Assembly: GCA_046498365.1 (NCBI GenBank) | Contig: JAWOAV010000070.1 | Span: 1 to 61,257 of the forward strand | DNA from: B1SED10-16 sp046498365 | GTDB lineage: Bacteria > Desulfobacterota > Desulfobacteria > Desulfobacterales > Desulfosalsimonadaceae | Length of the DNA: 61,257 nucleotides | Reading direction: 5' to 3' | Shown here: in pieces, positions 35,463-42,873 of the stretch | Layout of the letters: the number at the start of each line of letters is the position of its first letter | Position numbering within the stretch: the first letter of the stretch is position 1 | Made by a program: the position numbers and the translations under genes | Notes under the pieces: model-generated | Told to the model about the DNA's origin: nothing | The model's database searches: none | What the model saw: only the letters and a program-made list of their open reading frames with translations

Positions 35463-35918
35463 ATGGCTTCCATCGATGATACTGACCGGCGAATCCTAAA
35501 TCGCATCCAGTCCGATTTTCCCATTACGGAAAGCCCTTTTGCAGCGATCGGCGACGAACTGGGGCTTTCCGAAAATGATGTGATTGCGCGGGTTCGCAGA
35601 CTCAGGAAAAACGGCATCATACGACGTATCGGCGGAAATTTTTCGCCGGAAAAACTCGGGTATGTAAGCACACTGTGTGCAGGCCGGGTGCCGCCGGAAA
35701 AGCTGGAGCACTTTGCCGAAGTGGTCAATTCCTATCCCGGTGTTACGCACAATTACCTGCGGGCAAATACCTTCAATGTCTGGTTCACCTTCATCGCGCC
35801 TTCCAGGGAATCGATAGCGGAATCCCTGGCTGAAATATCCGAAAAAACCGGCATCAGCGACATACTCAATCTCCCGGCGACGGATGTATATAAGATACGG
35901 GCGCATTTCAATCTTTGA
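35463..35918 (+). CDS. AsnC-family siroheme decarboxylase-like protein (AhbA/AhbB type)
   Basis: A 151-residue protein with an AsnC/Lrp fold: helix-turn-helix at the N-terminus (DRRILNRIQSDFPITESPFA then LGLSENDVIARVRRLRKNGI) and a ligand-binding domain. RRIGGNFSPEKLGYVSTLCA and GVTHNYLRANTFNVWFTFIA match the siroheme decarboxylases AhbA/AhbB, which remove two carboxyls of siroheme on the alternative heme pathway of sulfate reducers. The conserved His-Asn-Tyr stretch supports that over a plain regulator. Only one of the two usual partners is encoded here, and no other ahb gene is nearby. Its stop codon TGA is also the first three bases of repeat copy D. Confidence 0.85.
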   Translation: MASIDDTDRRILNRIQSDFPITESPFAAIGDELGLSENDVIARVRRLRKNGIIRRIGGNFSPEKLGYVSTLCAGRVPPEKLEHFAEVVNSYPGVTHNYLRANTFNVWFTFIAPSRESIAESLAEISEKTGISDILNLPATDVYKIRAHFNL

Positions 35919-36068
35919 CGGCTTCGTAAACGTTCAATATCAGCGTTGCACACAATTTTTAAAGAATCTCACGTACGGCTACGTACGATCCAATCTTCAA
36001 AAACTGCACGCGCCTTGATCTTGAACATTACCAATGCCGTCTAAAAATGACTTTTTCCGAGTCCATCA
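35916..36068. repeat. MITE-like palindromic repeat, copy D
   Basis: A 153-bp copy whose initial TGA supplies the stop codon of the ahb-like gene, placing the insertion exactly at the gene end. It ends GAGTCCATCA. Confidence 0.88.
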
Positions 36069-36198
36069 ATCGATAGAGAGGATCGTTTAGCGCCAAATAC
36101 AGTTCGGGTTCCCGTCGTCTGCGGTTGGCGATCCTGCCCGATGCAAATCAGCGATTACACACGCCCCCCACTTACAATTCAAACCGGTTGGGTCAGTG

Positions 36199-37011
36199 AT
36201 GAATACAGATATACGCGTTGCCGCCGTAATGTGCCGGAGCCTTGTGGGGCATGCAGAAGAAAATCTGAAGAGAATGGCGGCATGGACAGCGGCGGCGGCA
36301 AAAGAAAAGGCCGATATTGTCTGCTTTCCGGAGCTGTGCATCACCGGCTACCATGTCCGCGAAGAAATGGCTGAAGCAGCGATTCGGTTGGACGCACCCG
36401 AAGTGGCATCGGTTGTACGGATGGCAGGCGAACAGGATGTGGCCATTATTGCCGGTCTCGCGGAAAAGGGGATGGATGGCCGCACATATGCCACCGCGTT
36501 TGTGTGTGACGGCAGCGGCATACGCGGCACGTACCGGAAAACGCACCTCGGGCCCCCCGAAAAAGAAATATTTGCCGCTGCCGATGCTGTCGGCCCCCTT
36601 TTTGACGTAAAGGGCTTGACCTTCGGCATCCAGCTTTGCTACGACGCCCACTTTCCCGATCTTGCCACCCATATGACGGCCCGTGGGGCCGATGCGATAT
36701 TCATGCCCCACGCTTCGCCGGGTGCGTCCGCAACAGACAAAAAAACATCGTGGATGCGCCATCTGCCGGCACGGGCATATGACAACAGCATATTTGTCAT
36801 CGCGGTCAACCCGGCAGGCGATAACGGGCTTGGCCTTTATTTCCCCGGATGCGCGCTTGTCCTTTCCCCGGAAGGAAAACGCATAAAAAGCCATTGCGGA
36901 GAAAAGGAAGCCATGATTGTCGCCGATCTTACGCGGGACATGATAGACGGCGTGAGAAACCACCGGATGCGGTATTTTTTCCCCAACCGGCGCCCCGATC
37001 TCTACAAGTAG
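36199..37011 (+). CDS. Carbon-nitrogen hydrolase (nitrilase family)
   Basis: A 270-residue nitrilase-superfamily amidohydrolase. The catalytic triad is visible: Glu45 in VCFPELCITGY, Lys114 in YRKTHLGPPE and nucleophilic Cys147 in GIQLCYDAHFPD. The order and spacing fit the branch of stand-alone amidases and N-carbamoyl-type hydrolases. The substrate cannot be read from sequence. The ATG start at 36199 is directly after a GTG. It lies alone between repeat copy D and the opposite-strand YkgJ-type gene. Confidence 0.93.
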   Translation: MNTDIRVAAVMCRSLVGHAEENLKRMAAWTAAAAKEKADIVCFPELCITGYHVREEMAEAAIRLDAPEVASVVRMAGEQDVAIIAGLAEKGMDGRTYATAFVCDGSGIRGTYRKTHLGPPEKEIFAAADAVGPLFDVKGLTFGIQLCYDAHFPDLATHMTARGADAIFMPHASPGASATDKKTSWMRHLPARAYDNSIFVIAVNPAGDNGLGLYFPGCALVLSPEGKRIKSHCGEKEAMIVADLTRDMIDGVRNHRMRYFFPNRRPDLYK

Positions 37012-37032
37012 TTCAATCGATTTGATTCGGGG

Positions 37033-37689
37033 TCAAAAAGGATCGTTTTTTCTTATTTTTACGCCGTACCGGTCTTGCAGCACCCTTTCCAGGGGTAGCC
37101 CGAACACAAGGTCCAGCATGCCTTTTCCCAGGCCCGCCTTTTCAACACTCAAGTCCCGGATGGCCCGGTCATAGGCGATCCGTTCCGAAAGCTGCCGGCT
37201 TGCGGAGAAATCCCCTCCCCTGCGCTGTTCGATAAGCCGGTTGATTTTTTCAAAGCCGCATTCCGATTCATGGGCTTCGATGATTTCCCACAACCAGCCG
37301 ATATCCCCGAAAAGGTCTTTCCGGCACAGGCGGTTTCGGGCGTGCATGCCAACGATGGCCGTTGTGTCCCGGCACTGCATGGCACGGCACTCCGACGGGC
37401 GATGGTCATATATGCCGCAGGCGTTTTCAGAATCCCTGAAAAACAGGCAGGCAGCTGAGGCAGGGACCGAGCGGATTTTGATGATTTCCGCATCCGTATA
37501 AATCAACCCGCCGTTTATATTGTCCCTCACCCGTTCCCCGGCACGGATGGTGTACAGGTCTGCCGGTGGTATACTCTTTTGGGCCACAAGCCGGGCATCC
37601 GCATCATGGAGCGCCGGCCCCCCTTTTCTGCAGCAGGTACCGCACCGCCGGCATTCAAATTGATTTTGACCCGTGTGGGAAATATCCAT
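37033..37689 (-). CDS. YkgJ-family cysteine cluster protein
   Basis: A 218-residue protein with the Cys-rich pattern of the YkgJ/CxxCxxCC family: CRRCGTCCRKGG near the N-terminus, then CLFF, CGIYDHRPSECRAMQC and a later CRKD. Such clusters are thought to bind zinc or an iron-sulfur centre. The start at MDISHTG has AGAGGA upstream. The longer ORF upstream overlaps the terminator region and is not coding. It is the last gene before the terminator shared with the oxidoreductase gene, on the same strand but separated from it. The function is unknown. Confidence 0.85.
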   Translation of the reverse strand: MDISHTGQNQFECRRCGTCCRKGGPALHDADARLVAQKSIPPADLYTIRAGERVRDNINGGLIYTDAEIIKIRSVPASAACLFFRDSENACGIYDHRPSECRAMQCRDTTAIVGMHARNRLCRKDLFGDIGWLWEIIEAHESECGFEKINRLIEQRRGGDFSASRQLSERIAYDRAIRDLSVEKAGLGKGMLDLVFGLPLERVLQDRYGVKIRKNDPF

Positions 37690-37740
37690 TGATCCTCTCA
37701 GGGGGCATCGTCGATATTTTCTCTGCAACGGTAAAAAAAA

Positions 37741-37780
37741 ATGGACTCGTAAAAAGTCGATTTTCAGATGGCTCCGTAAA
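37741..37780. repeat. Fragment of the MITE-like repeat family
   Basis: About 40 bp (ATGGACTCGTAAAAAGTCG, then GATGGCTCCGTAAAA) match only the right-hand end of the 154-bp element in inverted orientation. It is probably a decayed copy. Confidence 0.65.
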
Positions 37781-37785
37781 AAAAA

Positions 37786-37818
37786 GACCGCCCCGTTGAT
37801 CTGCATGGGGCGGCCTTT
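37786..37818 (-). terminator. Terminator of pyruvate:ferredoxin oxidoreductase gene
   Basis: CCGCCCC and GGGGCGG form a strong GC stem. A runs on the left and T runs on the right make it a bidirectional terminator, placed 25 bases beyond the stop codon of the oxidoreductase gene on the minus strand. Confidence 0.85.
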
Positions 37819-37842
37819 TTTCGGATGCGTGAACCCTGCAGG

Positions 37843-40800
37843 TTATTTATCCTTCTTTTCTTCCTCGCAGATGGATTTGGGATCCGCCTTCAAGCGAAGC
37901 ACTTCGTAGCGCGCCTTGATTTCTTCCTCGATCTGCGCACGCAGCTTCTTGGATTCTTCCGGGTTGGTTTTTTCCAGGCTGGCAAACCGGTTTTCATTGG
38001 ACAAAAATTCCTGGATTGTGCCGTCCGGCGCCTTGGACTCCAGGACAAACGGGTTTTTCCCTTCTTCTTCAAGAAGCGGATTAAACCGGTAGAGCGGCCA
38101 GTACCCCGATTCCACAGCCTTTTTCATCTCGTCCTGGCTCTTGCCCATGCCGTTCCGAAGCCCCTGGTTGATACAGGGGGCGTAACAGATGATCAGGGAG
38201 GGGCCCGGATAGCTTTCCGCCTCTGTAAACGCCTTCATCAACTGCTGCTTGTTGGCGCCCATGGAAACCGACGCCACGTATACGTAGCCATACGTCATGG
38301 CGATCCGGCCGAGATCCTTCTTGGTGATTTTTTTACCGGATGCGGCGAACTTGGCCACGGCACCGGTCGGTGTAGCCTTGGAAGACTGCCCGCCGGTGTT
38401 GGAGTACACTTCGGTATCCATTACCAGCAGGTTGATATCCTCCCCCGAGGCAATAACATGGTCGAGCCCGCCATAGCCGATGTCATAGGCCCAGCCGTCC
38501 CCGCCGAATGCCCATACGGATTTTTTGATGAACATATCCGCCATGTCGTAGATGGATTCCAGCAGGGGGTCAAGCTCCATGGATGCAAGCAGCATCTCCA
38601 TTTTCTGGCCGTGCGTCCTGGACAGCCCGGCATCGTTCATGTTGTCCAGCCAGTCTTTCATGACCGTTTTCAACCCGTTGTCGATATCTTTCTGAAGGGC
38701 CTCGGAAACCATGTCCGCAAGCTTCCGTCTGCGCTGCACGTAGGCAAGCATCATGCCGTAGCCGAATTCGGCCGTATCCTCAAAGAGCGAATTGCCCCAT
38801 GCCGGACCATAGCCGTTCTCGTCCTGGCAGTATGGCACGGTAGGCGCCGATGCGCCCCATATGGACGAACAGCCGGTCGCGTTGGCAATAACCATCCGGT
38901 CGCCGTAGAGCTGCGTCAGCAACTTCACGTAAGGCGTCTCGCCGCAGCCCGCGCAGGCACCGGAGAACTCCATCAACGGCGTACAGAACTGGCTCCCTTT
39001 GACGGTCGTCGCTTTTACCAGTTCGCTGCGGTTTGGCAGGGTTTCATAAAATTCCCTGTTGGCTTCCTGCTCCTTGGCCTGCGTTTCAAGCGGCTTCATG
39101 ACAAGAGCGGTTTTCTTGGCCGGGCATATGTCGGCGCAGTTGCCGCAGCCCTGGCAATCGAGCGCATACACTTGGATACGGAACTTGTACTCTTTCAGCT
39201 CCTTGCCCACGGCATCGATGGTTGTAAAGGAATCGGGCGCATCCGAGAGCTCTTCTTCGGTGACCAGGGCGGGGCGTATCGCCGCATGGGGGCATACGAA
39301 AGCGCACTGGTTGCACTGGATGCAGTTTTCCGGGATCCACTCGGGGACCGTAATCGCCACGCCCCGTTTCTCATAGCGGCTGGTGCCGACCGGAAAAATG
39401 CCGTCCGGCTCAAACGCGCTGACCGGAAGCAAATCCCCTTGCTGCCTGTTCATGGGCTCCATAACATCCTTGACAAAATCGGGAACGTCTTTATCCAGTG
39501 CGGCTTCCCGGCCGGCGTCTTTCCAGGATTCGGGATACTGGAGTTCCTCCAGGTTGGCCAGCGTCTGGTCCACGGCGTCCAGGTTCATCTGAACGACCTT
39601 GTCCCCTTTCTTTCCGTAGGTCTTGTGGATGTCCTTTTTCAGGTAGTCCACCGCCTCTTCAAAGGGGAGTACATTGGCGAGCTTGAAAAACGCGGTCTGC
39701 ATGATCATGTTGATCCGGCCGCCCAAGCCAACCGCACCGGCGATCTTGACAGCGTCAATATTGTAAAATTTCAGATTTTTCCCGGCAATGGTCCGGCGCA
39801 TGTCCGCCGGCAGTTCGGTTTCCATGTCCGCAAGGGACCACGGGGAATTGAGCAGGAACGTCCCATTATCCTTGATGCCTTCCAGAATGTCGTAGAGCCA
39901 GACATAATTGGGTTTATGGCATGCGATAAAATCCGCCATGTGAACCCGGTAGGTGGACTGTATCGGATGCTCGGAAAACCGCAGGTGGGAGACGGTTACC
40001 CCGCCGGATTTCTTGGCGTCGTAGGCAAAATACGCCTGGGGATACAGTTCCGTGTGATCCCCGATGATCTTGATGGCGCTCTTGTTCGCGCCCACGGTGC
40101 CGTCCGAACCAAACCCCCAGAACTTGCACTGAATGGTTCCCTCACGCGTGGTATCGAGCTCTTCGGGAACGTCAAGGGAGGTATAGGTGACGTCGTCCTT
40201 GATGCCAACCGTAAAGTGGTGCTTGGGGGAGATAGCTTTCATGTTGTCAAAAACCGCCTTAACCATTCCCGGTGTAAATTCTTTGGAACCTAATCCGTAG
40301 CGGCCTGCGGTGATGTCGGGTATCTCCCCGTATTCCACAAATGCGGCACAGACATCCAGGTATAGGGGATCACCGATGGCACCGGGTTCCTTGGTACGGT
40401 CCAGCACGGTCAATTGTTCGGCGGTGCGCGGCAGGGCCCCCAGAAAATGTTCGATGGAAAAGGGCCGGTAGAGGCGCACCTTGAGCAAGCCGACCCGTTC
40501 CCCCTTCTTGTTGAGGTGGTTGACGACTTCCTCGATGGTTTCTGTGGACGATCCCATGGAAATGATGACCCTTTCCGCATCGGGGTGCCCGACATAATCA
40601 AAAAGCTTGTATTTCCGGCCCGTAAGCTTTCCGACCGTCTCCATGCTGTCCATGACGATGTCCGGAATGGCAAGGTAATAGGTATTTGCCGCTTCCCGGT
40701 TCTGAAAATAGATATCCGGATTCTGGGCGGTCCCCCGGACATGCGGATGTTCAGGATTCATGGCCCGCTCCCGGAAATCGCGGATGGCGTCATGATTGAC

Positions 40801-41382
40801 CACAGAGGCGATATCGTCGTAATCGATAACATGTATTCTCTGGATTTCCGAGGAGGTCCGGAACCCGTCGAAAAAATGAATAAACGGGAGGCTGCTGTCG
40901 ATTGCGGAAAGGTGGGCAACAAGGGCGAGATCCATGGCTTCCTGCACGGAGCCGGAGGCGAGCAGATTGAACCCGGTCTGGCGCACCGCCATGACATCGC
41001 TGTGGTCCCCGAAAATGGACAGGGCATGCGCCGCAAGGGCTCTTGCGGAAACATGAAACACGCCCGGCAGCAGTTCCCCGGAAATCTTGTACATGTTCGG
41101 GATCATCAACAAAAGTCCCTGGGACGCCGTAAATGTGGATGTCAATGCACCCGCTGCCAGAGAGCCGTGAACCGCGCCGGCCGCACCGGCTTCAGACTGC
41201 ATTTCCCGCACGCTCAGGGTCTGCCCGAAAATGTTTTTGCGTCCGGCCGCGGCCCACTCGTCGGCGGTCTCCCCCATGGATGTGGACGGGGTAATCGGAT
41301 AAATCGCCGCCACGTCGCTCAGTGCGTAGGCCACGTGGACTGCGGCAGTATTGCCGTCAATTGTCTGCATTCTTTTTGTCAT
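37843..41382 (-). CDS. nifJ: Pyruvate:ferredoxin (flavodoxin) oxidoreductase, single chain
   Basis: This enzyme oxidises pyruvate to acetyl-CoA and CO2 and reduces ferredoxin, a central step of anaerobic carbon metabolism. The homodimeric-type chain has 1179 residues. Domain I shows AIYPITPSTSMGETADEWA and FTASQGLLLMIPNMYKISGE. Two ferredoxin motifs, CIQCNQCAFVCPHA and CQGCGNCADICPAK, precede the thiamine diphosphate domain with GACAGCGETPYVKLLTQLYG, the GDGWAYDIGYGGLDH motif and DTEVYSNTGGQSSKATPTG. GGAG lies nine bases before the ATG at 41382. The ORF continues 81 codons upstream without family similarity. A promoter candidate at 41650-41678 would give a 5' leader of about 260 bases. It ends at a strong terminator. 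Confidence 0.97.
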   Translation of the reverse strand: MTKRMQTIDGNTAAVHVAYALSDVAAIYPITPSTSMGETADEWAAAGRKNIFGQTLSVREMQSEAGAAGAVHGSLAAGALTSTFTASQGLLLMIPNMYKISGELLPGVFHVSARALAAHALSIFGDHSDVMAVRQTGFNLLASGSVQEAMDLALVAHLSAIDSSLPFIHFFDGFRTSSEIQRIHVIDYDDIASVVNHDAIRDFRERAMNPEHPHVRGTAQNPDIYFQNREAANTYYLAIPDIVMDSMETVGKLTGRKYKLFDYVGHPDAERVIISMGSSTETIEEVVNHLNKKGERVGLLKVRLYRPFSIEHFLGALPRTAEQLTVLDRTKEPGAIGDPLYLDVCAAFVEYGEIPDITAGRYGLGSKEFTPGMVKAVFDNMKAISPKHHFTVGIKDDVTYTSLDVPEELDTTREGTIQCKFWGFGSDGTVGANKSAIKIIGDHTELYPQAYFAYDAKKSGGVTVSHLRFSEHPIQSTYRVHMADFIACHKPNYVWLYDILEGIKDNGTFLLNSPWSLADMETELPADMRRTIAGKNLKFYNIDAVKIAGAVGLGGRINMIMQTAFFKLANVLPFEEAVDYLKKDIHKTYGKKGDKVVQMNLDAVDQTLANLEELQYPESWKDAGREAALDKDVPDFVKDVMEPMNRQQGDLLPVSAFEPDGIFPVGTSRYEKRGVAITVPEWIPENCIQCNQCAFVCPHAAIRPALVTEEELSDAPDSFTTIDAVGKELKEYKFRIQVYALDCQGCGNCADICPAKKTALVMKPLETQAKEQEANREFYETLPNRSELVKATTVKGSQFCTPLMEFSGACAGCGETPYVKLLTQLYGDRMVIANATGCSSIWGASAPTVPYCQDENGYGPAWGNSLFEDTAEFGYGMMLAYVQRRRKLADMVSEALQKDIDNGLKTVMKDWLDNMNDAGLSRTHGQKMEMLLASMELDPLLESIYDMADMFIKKSVWAFGGDGWAYDIGYGGLDHVIASGEDINLLVMDTEVYSNTGGQSSKATPTGAVAKFAASGKKITKKDLGRIAMTYGYVYVASVSMGANKQQLMKAFTEAESYPGPSLIICYAPCINQGLRNGMGKSQDEMKKAVESGYWPLYRFNPLLEEEGKNPFVLESKAPDGTIQEFLSNENRFASLEKTNPEESKKLRAQIEEEIKARYEVLRLKADPKSICEEEKKDK

Positions 41383-41649
41383 GACAGATAACTCCATTTG
41401 TTGATTATCAAAATTGATTGTCAAAAATACTGAACGTGAAAAATGGTAAAGCGGATAAAAGGTTTTTGAAACCTCCCAGCCTGCGGTTTTTACGATCGGA
41501 CATAAAAAACATACCCCTTTTTCAGGGAAGGGGCCAACCGGGGGGCAAAACATTATGTATGCCGGAAGGCTTCCCGGGCGGGGCCTTGTTTCGTGCCTGA
41601 AAAAACGTCTTTTCCGTTCGGCCACGATTTACCCAAGTCTAAGCCTATA

Positions 41650-41678
41650 AATATATCCTTGTTGCCAATACTTGTAAA
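41650..41678 (-). promoter_or_regulatory. Candidate promoter of the pyruvate oxidoreductase gene
   Basis: On the minus strand TTTACA and TATATT, each matching five of six consensus bases, are spaced by 17 bases. The 41383-41713 spacer shows no gene. The predicted leader is about 260 bases. Confidence 0.5.
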
Positions 41679-41713
41679 GAAAATTTAAACGTGTTTCCCT
41701 TCCCCCGGACCTT

Positions 41714-42589
41714 TCAGCGAGCCTGACGGGGAATCCCCCTTAATTTTTCAAGTGCGTTCGTAAGCTCCACAAACTCGGAAACCGTAAGCGTTTCAGCGCG
41801 CCGGGCCGGATTAATGGCCGTTTTTTCCCACAGGCATGCGGCCGTTTGATCATCAATGCCGATACCGCCGCTTCCGAGTGCATTTTTAAGCGTTTTCCGC
41901 CGTTTCCCGAACGCCGCCTTGACCACGGCCGCAAACAGGGTTTCATCGACGACCGGTGGACGGCCCCCTTGTTCAAAGCAAAATTCTATGACCTCCGAGT
42001 CGACTTTCGGCCGGGGATAAAATTGGCGGGCATCCAGCCTGGCGATTCGCTTCACCCGGCTGCAATACTGCACCATAACGGACAAACGGCCGTAGTCTCC
42101 GCTTCCCGGTGATGCCGCGATCCTTTGGGCGACTTCTTTTTGAAACATGAAAACGGCCCGGTCAATCCATTGCCGGTGTTCAATCGCCCAGATGACGACC
42201 TGTGAAGAAATGTTGTAGGGAAGATTGCCGAACAATATCAGCTTGGTGTTCTCTGCCTGCGCGATTTCCGAAAGGTCGATGTCAAAAATATTCCGGTTGA
42301 TCAGTATGGCGTTGCCAATTTCCTTTTCCTCAAACAGGTCTGAAAGAATTTTCATCAGATCCCGGTCTTTTTCCACAGCGTACAGGGTTTTTGCACAGCG
42401 TGCCAAAGGGACGCTCAGTGCGCCTAAACCGGCACCGATCTCGATTGCCGCGTCTTTAGCTGAAACGCCGGCACGACGAACGATCATTTCAGCGGTGGAA
42501 GGGTCTACGAGGAAATTCTGCCCCATATGTTTTTTGGGAAAAAGATTTTTCGCTGCAAGAATACGGCCTGGAAACGTCAATGGATCCAT
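41714..42589 (-). CDS. rsmA: 16S rRNA dimethyladenosine transferase RsmA/KsgA
   Basis: KsgA methylates two adjacent adenosines near the 3' end of 16S rRNA during small-subunit assembly. The 291-residue protein has the signature KKHMGQNFLVDPSTAEMIVR, the SAM-binding AIEIGAGLGALSVPLA, the acidic VEKDRDL and the catalytic NLPYNISSQVV motif. The C-terminal domain includes FYPRPKVDSEVI and AFGKRRKTLKNAL. It lies alone upstream of the oxidoreductase gene and divergent from the M16C protease gene. The 284-base divergent spacer shows no gene. Confidence 0.96.
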   Translation of the reverse strand: MDPLTFPGRILAAKNLFPKKHMGQNFLVDPSTAEMIVRRAGVSAKDAAIEIGAGLGALSVPLARCAKTLYAVEKDRDLMKILSDLFEEKEIGNAILINRNIFDIDLSEIAQAENTKLILFGNLPYNISSQVVIWAIEHRQWIDRAVFMFQKEVAQRIAASPGSGDYGRLSVMVQYCSRVKRIARLDARQFYPRPKVDSEVIEFCFEQGGRPPVVDETLFAAVVKAAFGKRRKTLKNALGSGGIGIDDQTAACLWEKTAINPARRAETLTVSEFVELTNALEKLRGIPRQAR

Positions 42590-42873
42590 TCCTTATTTTA
42601 TGAAAAGGAAAATTTCGTAAAAAAAAAATGAATAAAAATTCTTATGAATAGAGTGAATACATCCCGGCAAACGCAGAAATACCCATGTTGCCGTTATCCG
42701 GTTTCAGCCTTTTGGCATGATATGGTTTGTATTTTTAATAAATGCATGGCAGTATCGTATACATTTTTATAAAATCAGTCTCAAAATTGCCTTTCGGCCC
42801 CAACCGCTTAGTCGGCTTCCGGAACCGAAATCCGGATATGGCAGCGTCGTAAGGACGTAACAATAACGGAGAA

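Noticed and set aside
37825..40293. Long plus-strand ORF of 822 codons
   Set aside because: It is antisense to the pyruvate oxidoreductase gene. Its protein has no recognisable motif and arises from the codon bias of the opposite strand.
42700..42735. Sigma-54 type promoter (TTGGCATG region)
   Set aside because: The GG is present but the GC doublet at the required spacing is missing.
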